Shown here piece after piece: positions 13,750 through 20,977 of a stretch of DNA of 64,000 bases; the first letter of the stretch is position 1; every line of letters starts with the position of its first letter. Source of the stretch: Mariprofundus aestuarium (GTDB lineage: Bacteria; Pseudomonadota; Zetaproteobacteria; Mariprofundales; Mariprofundaceae). The notes under the pieces are model-generated. The model did no database searches. It was not told where the DNA came from and was given only the letters and a program-made list of their open reading frames with translations. Made by a program: the position numbers and the translations under genes. The stretch is taken from assembly GCF_002795805.1 (NCBI RefSeq), contig NZ_CP018799.1, positions 489,001 to 553,000 of the forward strand. Direction: 5' to 3'.

Positions 13750-14112
13750 ATGAGAAAGTTTCGAGTTCTGATCTATGCTGTATTAATTGCATTTAGTGTG
13801 CCTGCTTCTGCGGCTTTTGCGGATGTTTCCGGTTTTTGTGACTGTAGTGCTGCTGAAGAAAATGGGGGCAAAGTAAAAATATGCCACTTCCCTCCAGGTA
13901 ACCAGGAGAATGCTCATACCATTGAGGTAGGTGCGCCGGCAGTAAAAGCTCACCTGAAACATGGCGATCTCTTGGGTGAATGTGAGGGTGATGAGGTGGT
14001 CGTTCCACTGGAGACTGGAACACCTTGTATTTGTGCCGATGGCTCGGTTGGTGTCTGGGTTCATGGGGAAGTGAAAGGGCCAGCCTCTATGCGCGAGGTT
14101 CATGGAAAGTAG
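13750..14112 (+). CDS. Secreted CH/HGD-motif protein 4 (short form, no repeats)
   Basis: A 120-residue exported protein, the minimal family member. Signal peptide to AFA/DV (about residue 25), FCDC, the core KVKICHFPPGNQ ... APAVKAHLKHGDLLGEC, a short linker, CICADGSVG and terminal REVHGK. The absence of the repeat linker shows that the linker is dispensable and that the conserved parts are the CH/HGD core and the CxCxDG tail. The ribosome-binding site is AGGAGG. A terminator lies 25 bases downstream, so it is probably its own transcription unit. Confidence 0.85.
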   Translation: MRKFRVLIYAVLIAFSVPASAAFADVSGFCDCSAAEENGGKVKICHFPPGNQENAHTIEVGAPAVKAHLKHGDLLGECEGDEVVVPLETGTPCICADGSVGVWVHGEVKGPASMREVHGK

Positions 14113-14134
14113 ACGCTAAATAACAGCTGGAAAA

Positions 14135-14164
14135 GGGCTGCTTCCACGGGAAGCGGCCTTTTTT
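14135..14164 (+). terminator. Rho-independent terminator after paralog 4
   Basis: GGGCTGCTTCC-ACG-GGAAGCGGCC stem (one G-U pair) followed by six T residues. Confidence 0.88.
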
Positions 14165-14178
14165 GTTCGGTTGCTTCT

Positions 14179-15711
14179 ATGGTGCTATTTGCCTTACTAT
14201 ATATGGATATGCGCACGCTTCTGATTAAATACTGGGAAATGGCTGTTGCCTTTCTTGTGGCGATGACCGTTGTCGGCTTCATCCTGTTTTCCAGCCCCGG
14301 TATGGCTGGCAATGACGGATATTATCATATCTCTATTGCTTCAATCATTTGGGAGCAGGGGCTTATCTTTGAGTTTCCTTATCTCGAATTTACGTTGCTG
14401 GATTCTGAGCATTATGTCGATATGCATATGCTGTTTCATCTGCTGCAGTCACCGTTCACTGCCTGGCTGGATCTTGAATCGGCGGCAAAGCTTGCATCGG
14501 CTACATTTATAGCCCTGACATTTGTGCTGTTTGTATGGTTGCTGAAACAATATAAAATTCGATACCCTCTGTTCTGGGTCTTTATTCTTTTGATCCTGTC
14601 TGAGTCGTTTCTTTATCGTATGATGATGCCTCGCCCGCCAATTTTTGCTCTGGCCTATACCTGGTTGGCTTTTCATTTTCTGCTGCAGAAGCGTTTTGTT
14701 GCACTTACAGTGGTGGCCTGCCTGTTTGCATGGACCTACAAGGTTTTCCCCATTTTATTGCCGATGGCCGTTATTGCTATGGCTGTTTATTATCTGTGTG
14801 AGCAAAAGGTCACTGTCAAACCACTATTTGCTGTATTGGCGGGGATTGCAGCGGGCATGATCATCACCCCCTATTTTCCTGACAATGTCGAATTTTTATA
14901 TCATGCAATTCAGGCGAAAATCCTTTCGGATGGTTATGTCGCAGGGGTAGGTAATGAGTGGTATCCACTTAAAACACTGGCTTTGCTTAAGGATGCGTAT
15001 ATCCCGCTTGGTTTATACCTTGCCGGCATTCTTATGACTAACCGGGAAGAGTGGAGGTCTGATCCTGCAAGGCTGTTCTGGTTCTTGCTCGCCAGTATGT
15101 GGCTGGTGATGTTGTTTAAGTCACGGCGCTTTATTGAGTTCTTTCCACCTGCAGCACTTTTCTTTTTTCTGTTCTCAATCAGGTCGCATCTGGACCGCTT
15201 TTCAGTGACAAGTGTCTTAACGACGATGCGAGGCAGGTTTGCAGCATTTGCTCTTGTTTCTGCAGTGATATTATCCGGTGTTACGATGCTTTCAGGCACC
15301 TATGAGTGGCTGCAGCGGAGGATGCCGGTTGAGGCCTATCATGGTGGCAGTCAGTGGCTGGCGGAAAACACACCTGAAGGCAGCACCATTTTTCATACAG
15401 ACTGGGATGATTTCCCCAGGATGTTTTTTCATAATCGACATAACCGTTATATTGTCGGCCTAGATCCCGATTATATGCGCTTGAAAGATGCGGATATGTA
15501 TAGTGACTGGCGAAAAATAAGCAGGGGTAAAATCAATCACCCGGAAGATATGATCCTCAACAAATTTGGCGCTGAGTATGTGTTTACAGACACGCGCCAC
15601 AAGCGCTTCATCAAGGCTGCAGATAATAATATGCGAATGAAACGGATGTTTTTTGATAAATATACAGTCGTTTACAGGGTGCTTCCGTCTCCTGATTTGC
15701 CGTCACTGTAA
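14179..15711 (+). CDS. Polytopic membrane protein, GT-C glycosyltransferase-like
   Basis: A 510-residue protein with about eleven hydrophobic segments through residue 380, then a soluble tail. The first periplasmic loop has GNDGYYHIS, resembling the D-x-Y-Y-H style motif of GT-C enzymes (oligosaccharyltransferase and lipid-linked sugar transferases). The tail pattern SQWLAENTPEGSTIFHTDWDDFP and GAEYVFTDTRH is also common in such transferases. Those enzymes move sugars from polyprenyl donors in the periplasm. The acceptor is unknown; a pilus or secreted protein is possible given the location. The start could be 14179, 14203 or 14209, none with a clear ribosome-binding site. Confidence 0.6.
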   Translation: MVLFALLYMDMRTLLIKYWEMAVAFLVAMTVVGFILFSSPGMAGNDGYYHISIASIIWEQGLIFEFPYLEFTLLDSEHYVDMHMLFHLLQSPFTAWLDLESAAKLASATFIALTFVLFVWLLKQYKIRYPLFWVFILLILSESFLYRMMMPRPPIFALAYTWLAFHFLLQKRFVALTVVACLFAWTYKVFPILLPMAVIAMAVYYLCEQKVTVKPLFAVLAGIAAGMIITPYFPDNVEFLYHAIQAKILSDGYVAGVGNEWYPLKTLALLKDAYIPLGLYLAGILMTNREEWRSDPARLFWFLLASMWLVMLFKSRRFIEFFPPAALFFFLFSIRSHLDRFSVTSVLTTMRGRFAAFALVSAVILSGVTMLSGTYEWLQRRMPVEAYHGGSQWLAENTPEGSTIFHTDWDDFPRMFFHNRHNRYIVGLDPDYMRLKDADMYSDWRKISRGKINHPEDMILNKFGAEYVFTDTRHKRFIKAADNNMRMKRMFFDKYTVVYRVLPSPDLPSL

Positions 15712-15740
15712 TACAAGCTGTAAGCTCGTATAGTGCAGGC

Positions 15741-18548
15741 ATGAAGCGTAATGTTTTTTCCATGCTTATGCTGGCATCCGGGCTGGCGGGCATCTCTTAC
15801 GAGATTCTCTACGGCAGGATTCTCGGAAACCTGATAGGCGATCAGTTTGCGGTTTCTGCGGCAATTCTTATCACCTTCCTCCTAGGTATCGGAATTGGCT
15901 CCCGTTATGCGTGGAGACTGTGGCCATGGTTGTGGTTGATTGAAGCTGCTATCGGCATTTGCGGTGCTGCCTTTGCGCTCGGCACAGATGCCCTTGATCG
16001 CTTGCTTTATGTGGGGCTTCCTGTTTTTCAGTCTCAACTGGGTGGAACTGTCCTGATAGCGATGCTGTTGCTGATTTTACCCGCATTTCTAATAGGCTGC
16101 AGTGTGCCGCTGTTTGCAGGTTATATGAGCCGGATGTTCCCGGGGGCTGCCTTCTCCGGAGTCTATGCGGTCTACAATTTAGGCGCTGCATTGACAGCAC
16201 TGCTCATCGAGTACCTGCTGATTCGGTGGTTTGGAATTCAGGGGGCGACGCTTGGCTTTGTCGTGCTGAATTTACTGATTGCCATCATTCTTAAAGGTTG
16301 GTTTTCGGATATTTCTCACCCCGTGGAACCGTCTGGTAAGCGTGCATTTAAAATATCGTCGCGTCGCTGGCTTGCGCTGATTCCAGTCAGCATGGCTTCT
16401 GCAGCATTTCAACTATTTATGATCAAATTGGCCGAAATGCTGTTGGGGCCATTTCGCGAATCATTCGCGCTGGTGCTCTCAATTATTCTACTTGGCATTG
16501 CTGTTGGCTCGATGCTGGTGCGTTTTTATGCCATACGTTTCCAGATTCTGGTGTTGGCAGGCATGGCTGGATTGGTGTTGCTTATGGCATCAATTGAACC
16601 GGTGGCATATCTCTATGCCATGCTATACGGGGTGGCATCAGAGCATTATATAACATCGGTACTGCTGAAGTGGACAGTGTTGGCCCTGCTGATGGGGATT
16701 CCGGCTATCGCTTTCGGAGCAACGATTCCGGCACTGCTGGGAAAGAGGTGCGGTGATGTGAGTCGCGAATCCGGTCAGCTTCTCTATGTTGCCTCACTTG
16801 CCAATGTGGGTGGATTTCTGCTGATGGTATTGCTGTTGCATCGGTATCTGGATTATGGCGTGCAGCTTGTGGTGATATGTGCTCTGGCCTCGCTATCCTG
16901 GTTGATCTATGCCGGGAGAACCGTGCGAGCATCAATGGTTGTCCTGCTATTCCTCATGCCCATGGTGGCGATTGAGCAGGGTCAATGGGATGAGGATCTA
17001 CTCTACGTCAGTTACACCAAATTTCGCGATGCCGAAAAGCTGGGGCGGGCCCGCAAAGCGTTCGATTTCCCGGAAAAGTACAAAGGTTATCAGGATGTGT
17101 TCTCAATCAACTGGATCAATGGAACGCCATACTTTTTTATTAATGGCTACACCAGTATTCCACTGAACAGTCCATCGGAAAAGGTGGTAGGTGCACTGTC
17201 ATCGATTCATGCACCAGCGTTGGATCGCGCGCTGGTCCTGGGTCTTGGGAGTGGTGCAACGGCATCGGTGGTCGGGGAGATGTTTGATTCAACCGATGTG
17301 GTCGAGATCAATCCAGTGGTTCGTGAAAACCTGTTCCGGATGCGGAAGTGGAATCTTGATATCGAGTCGAATCCAAAGGTTAATATTATTGTCGATGACG
17401 CGATTCATTACAGTAAGGTGTCTGACAAATCGTATGATCTGATTCTCAATACTGTAACCACACCGCTCTATTTCAGTTCTGCCAAGCTCTACACGCAGGA
17501 TTTTTTTGAGGTGATGAAAAAGAGGCTGCAGCCGGATGGTGTTTATGTGACCTGGATGGACGGGCGAGTGGGAGATCGGGGGGTCGATATCATCCTCAAT
17601 ACGATTGCGGCCAGCTTTCAGTATTGTGCTATCTTCTATATCAAGTCTTCCTATTTTATGCTGATCTGCTCGGATCGACCGGTCTTGCCTGCCCAGATAG
17701 AGAAGGTTGCCTCCCATGAGAAGTTGCGCGGCCATTTTTTAAGTGAGTATGGCCTGCTTGTTGAATGGATGCCTTACCAGCAGTTAAACAGTCGTGCCTT
17801 TGATCTGATTGCTGATACTGAGCTGCCTCTGAACCGGGCCGATTTTCCTGCGCTTGAATTTGAGATGGCCAAGCTCAGCGGTCGCGGTATTGGATTGTTT
17901 AAATCGAGGCTGCTGGATGAGATGGGGTTTCACCATTTTGATGGTTCAGTTCTCGGAGGGGCGAAGCTATTGCCTGCAGCAGTGGTCAAAAATGCCTCTG
18001 TCATGCTTGGGGAATCCTCAATTACGCGAAGGTGGAGAGCAATTACTGAAGGTGGGGTGGGGGATTTACTACAGCAGGATATGAATGCCCATCACTATTA
18101 TGTGCAGGCGCTTGTGGAGGCGGGCAATGTAAATGCGCTGCATAAATATGGATCTAAACTGATGCGGCAGAAGCGCTATGGCTTGGCACTGCAGGTGTTT
18201 CATCAGGCTATATTTATGGATGGAAGGCATAATAACACCCATTTCAATATGGGGGCATGCTATGAGTACCTTGGTAACTATCCGGTTGCTCTGAAGTATT
18301 ATGAGAAAGAGATCGAGGTGGACCCGACAGATATTGACGCATTTTATCGCATTGGTCGGGTATATGTGAAGATGAAGCGTTATACTGAAGCGGTCGGCCA
18401 GTTGCAGGCGGTGTTAAAGCTTGAGGGTGGCACCTCTAAAGGGCAGGTTTATCGTTACCTTGGGCGGGCATTCGAGGGTTTGGGGCTAACTGAAGATGCA
18501 AAAAAAGCCTTTCGGCAGGCGAAGGCATTTAAGGAGAACAATGGCTGA
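15741..18548 (+). CDS. Membrane protein with spermidine synthase-like and TPR domains
   Basis: A 935-residue three-part protein. Residues 1-410 are about twelve membrane helices of the kind fused to SpeE-like domains. Residues about 430-690 are a class I methyltransferase/aminopropyltransferase fold with ALVLGLGSGATASVV and DVVEINP (SAM site) and DDAIHYSK. Residues about 790-935 hold TPR-like repeats (ALKYYEKEIEVDPTDIDAFYRIG). Such fusions occur in many proteobacteria without a proven substrate, and the membrane context argues against plain spermidine synthesis. It starts 30 bases after the GT-C-like gene, on the same strand, so the two probably work together. Confidence 0.7.
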   Translation: MKRNVFSMLMLASGLAGISYEILYGRILGNLIGDQFAVSAAILITFLLGIGIGSRYAWRLWPWLWLIEAAIGICGAAFALGTDALDRLLYVGLPVFQSQLGGTVLIAMLLLILPAFLIGCSVPLFAGYMSRMFPGAAFSGVYAVYNLGAALTALLIEYLLIRWFGIQGATLGFVVLNLLIAIILKGWFSDISHPVEPSGKRAFKISSRRWLALIPVSMASAAFQLFMIKLAEMLLGPFRESFALVLSIILLGIAVGSMLVRFYAIRFQILVLAGMAGLVLLMASIEPVAYLYAMLYGVASEHYITSVLLKWTVLALLMGIPAIAFGATIPALLGKRCGDVSRESGQLLYVASLANVGGFLLMVLLLHRYLDYGVQLVVICALASLSWLIYAGRTVRASMVVLLFLMPMVAIEQGQWDEDLLYVSYTKFRDAEKLGRARKAFDFPEKYKGYQDVFSINWINGTPYFFINGYTSIPLNSPSEKVVGALSSIHAPALDRALVLGLGSGATASVVGEMFDSTDVVEINPVVRENLFRMRKWNLDIESNPKVNIIVDDAIHYSKVSDKSYDLILNTVTTPLYFSSAKLYTQDFFEVMKKRLQPDGVYVTWMDGRVGDRGVDIILNTIAASFQYCAIFYIKSSYFMLICSDRPVLPAQIEKVASHEKLRGHFLSEYGLLVEWMPYQQLNSRAFDLIADTELPLNRADFPALEFEMAKLSGRGIGLFKSRLLDEMGFHHFDGSVLGGAKLLPAAVVKNASVMLGESSITRRWRAITEGGVGDLLQQDMNAHHYYVQALVEAGNVNALHKYGSKLMRQKRYGLALQVFHQAIFMDGRHNNTHFNMGACYEYLGNYPVALKYYEKEIEVDPTDIDAFYRIGRVYVKMKRYTEAVGQLQAVLKLEGGTSKGQVYRYLGRAFEGLGLTEDAKKAFRQAKAFKENNG

Positions 18549-18605
18549 TACCTTGGCGCGATGTTTGCTTCAAACGCCAGTAGATAAAGTTGGCTCACTT
18601 TGATG

Positions 18606-18634
18606 TTAGTGAACTTGACTTTATTGCTTATAAT
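18606..18634 (+). promoter_or_regulatory. Putative promoter of the pilMNOQ operon
   Basis: A perfect TATAAT at 18629-18634 lies 52 bases before the pilM start; the -35 candidate 17 bases upstream (TTAGTG) is poor. A TTGACT lies only eight bases before the -10 and is wrongly spaced. Confidence 0.35.
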
Positions 18635-18685
18635 AAGGTACTTTGCACAAGGATATGCCAGTAAAGCTTAAGCTGCGGAGGGTGA

Positions 18686-19768
18686 GTGTCTTTTTTTTCA
18701 AACAGGTCTGAAGGGGTTGTTGGTGTAGATATTAGTTCGACCGGAATCAAGCTGGTTGAATTATCGCACTCCGGTTCAGGATATGAGCTTACCTCCCTGG
18801 CAACAGTTCCATTGCCGCGAGATGCTATTGTGGAAAATACGATCATTGACTCCACTGCTGTTTCGCAAGCGCTTATCGAGGCGGTAAATACAGCTAAGCC
18901 GTCCACTAAAAATGTGGCGTTGGCTGTGTCCGGGAATGCTGTGATTATCAAAACAATTGCCATTCCAACAGTCAGTGAGTTTGAACTTGAAGCTCAGATC
19001 CAGTTTGAGGCTGATGAACATATTCCTTACGATATCGACGATGTGTTTCTGGATTTTTCTATTCAGGGCATGACAGCGGATAACCCTGAGTTGATGGATG
19101 TGGTGCTTGTAGCCTGTAAGCGTGAGGTTGTGGAAGACTATCAAATGGTTCTTGCTGAGGCGGGATTGACCGCAAAGTGTGTTGATTGTGCTGTGTTTGC
19201 GCTGGAAAATGCAGCTGAGGAAACGGGTGGCTATGCTGCTTCCAAGGGTGGAGCCCAGCTGCTGGAAGACGAAGATGCGGATGTTCATGCATTGATTAAT
19301 ATCGGCGCCAATATGATGAACATCAATGTACTTATTAACGGGCAGATGGCATTTGTTCGAGACCAGTATTATGGCGGCCAGAACCTGACTGAAGAGATTC
19401 AAAAAGAGCATGGCATCAGCCATCATGCAGCAGAACAGTTGAAAACAGATGATTTCGACAGTATCCATCCCGAGGCTTTGGAGCGCTTTTACGTGGGGCT
19501 TACTTCCGAATTGGTGCGCTCTCTCGATTTCTACTCTGCCAGCAAAGCTGAGTTTCCTGTGCGTAAGCTTTTGCTATCCGGTGGTTGTGCGTTGATTCCG
19601 AATATCGCGACAGAGCTTGAGCAGCGTCTGGGAATCGATACTGCGGTTCTCAATCCACTGGATAATATTAAGATTTCAACACGAAAATTTGATGAGCAGC
19701 ATTTGCGGAGGATCGGACCGATGTTGATGGTGCCAATAGGTCTTGCGATGCGGAGCTTTGACTCATGA
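18686..19768 (+). CDS. pilM: Type IV pilus inner-membrane platform protein PilM
   Basis: A 360-residue actin-like cytoplasmic protein. The ATPase-fold phosphate loop is VGVDISSTGIKLVEL near the N-terminus, and the second is LLLSGGCALIPNIA near residue 295. PilM binds the N-terminus of PilN and links the pilus motor to the periplasmic alignment complex. Start codon is GTG, preceded by GGAGGG. The stop overlaps pilN by four bases. Confidence 0.93.
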   Translation: MSFFSNRSEGVVGVDISSTGIKLVELSHSGSGYELTSLATVPLPRDAIVENTIIDSTAVSQALIEAVNTAKPSTKNVALAVSGNAVIIKTIAIPTVSEFELEAQIQFEADEHIPYDIDDVFLDFSIQGMTADNPELMDVVLVACKREVVEDYQMVLAEAGLTAKCVDCAVFALENAAEETGGYAASKGGAQLLEDEDADVHALINIGANMMNINVLINGQMAFVRDQYYGGQNLTEEIQKEHGISHHAAEQLKTDDFDSIHPEALERFYVGLTSELVRSLDFYSASKAEFPVRKLLLSGGCALIPNIATELEQRLGIDTAVLNPLDNIKISTRKFDEQHLRRIGPMLMVPIGLAMRSFDS

Positions 19769-20358
19769 TTCGTATTAACCTGATTCCCTACCGTAATGCC
19801 AGGCGTCAGCAGAAGATTATGCAGCACGTGGGTATATTCTTCGCGGTAATTGTAGTTGCTTTGTTACTTACCCTAGGAGTCCATTCAACCATCTCAATGC
19901 AGCTTTACGACCTCAAAGAGGAGACGCTTAGCCTGCAGCAACAGAACGCTGAGTTGAAGAAGAAAATCGGCAAAATCAAGGATTTAGCCAGCCTTCGCGC
20001 AGATGTTGAGCGCAAACTTGCTATCATCGACAGGTTGCAGGCAGGACGTTTCCGCTCTCTGAACACACTGCATGAGATTGCTAAGGTCATACCCGACAAT
20101 GTGTGGATCAAGTCGATCAAAGATCGTGGAGAAAACATTGAACTTTCAGGCCTTGGCGAAAGTAATAAAGCGGTTGCCAACTTCATGCGAAAGTTGGATA
20201 GCTCCCCTCTGTTCTCCAATATACAGTTGCTTGTGATCAGCCGGGTTGCGGTAGATGGTCGTGCAGTCAGGGAGTTCAGTCTGAATTTGAGTCGTACCGA
20301 GGAGTTATCTGAGAGCAGCAATGCTGAAGCGGCTGCCAACAAGGGAGGGAGGGGCTGA
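19765..20358 (+). CDS. pilN: Type IV pilus assembly protein PilN
   Basis: A 197-residue bitopic protein starting MIRINLIPYRNARR, the conserved PilM-binding peptide (INLLPYR type). One membrane helix follows (residues about 22-45), then a coiled coil and a small periplasmic domain. It overlaps pilM and its stop overlaps the pilO start. Confidence 0.93.
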   Translation: MIRINLIPYRNARRQQKIMQHVGIFFAVIVVALLLTLGVHSTISMQLYDLKEETLSLQQQNAELKKKIGKIKDLASLRADVERKLAIIDRLQAGRFRSLNTLHEIAKVIPDNVWIKSIKDRGENIELSGLGESNKAVANFMRKLDSSPLFSNIQLLVISRVAVDGRAVREFSLNLSRTEELSESSNAEAAANKGGRG

Positions 20359-20975
20359 TGTTTGATTCTCTGAAAGCTTCTCTGAGCGAGGCTCTGCGCC
20401 CCATACTTCCGCTGCCAATGTGGCAGAAGATGGTTGTGCTGGCTTCTACATTTTTCGTGATTGTTGCCGCCTACCTCTATATGGGGTTTATGCCGATTCA
20501 GGATGAGATTGCGCAGCAGGAGTCGCAAGTAAAACTGGAGAAGGTTCTGCTGGCTAAAAATCAGAAGTTGGCGCAAGACATTCCGCGCAAGCAGAAAGAG
20601 TATGCCAAGCTGGAAAAGCAGTTGAAAGTGGCATTGAATATGCTGCCGAAGAAATCTCAAATTCCGGACCTTCTGGAAAATGTTTCATGGGCGGGTAAAG
20701 ACTCCGGCCTTGAGTTCAGTGTTTTTAAGCCGGAAAGGGAAGTGGCTAAACAGATTTATGCTGAGGTTCCTGTGGCACTCGATGTTACTGGTAGTTTTCG
20801 CCAGCTGCTGACATTTTTGAAGCGGGTCGGAGAGATGCCGCGTATTGTTGATATCAAAAATTTAACGCTGTCACAGGCGAGTAACAATGCGTTGATTGTG
20901 AAAGGTCAGGCAGTTACATACAGGTTTGTTGAAGAGGTTCCCAAAAGCACGCGCACGACGGGCCGGGTAAGATAG
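20358..20975 (+). CDS. pilO: Type IV pilus assembly protein PilO
   Basis: A 205-residue inner membrane protein with one N-terminal helix (residues about 24-46), a coiled coil (about 50-95) and a ferredoxin-like periplasmic domain. It forms heterodimers with PilN. The operon then passes directly to pilQ two bases later, with no pilP lipoprotein gene between. Confidence 0.9.
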   Translation: MFDSLKASLSEALRPILPLPMWQKMVVLASTFFVIVAAYLYMGFMPIQDEIAQQESQVKLEKVLLAKNQKLAQDIPRKQKEYAKLEKQLKVALNMLPKKSQIPDLLENVSWAGKDSGLEFSVFKPEREVAKQIYAEVPVALDVTGSFRQLLTFLKRVGEMPRIVDIKNLTLSQASNNALIVKGQAVTYRFVEEVPKSTRTTGRVR

Positions 20976-20977
20976 GC

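Noticed and set aside
18541-18603. 20-codon frame starting inside the end of the TPR protein gene
   Set aside because: It has an AAGGAG site, but it is very short and unsupported by any pattern; the site is part of the upstream gene's Lys-Glu codons.
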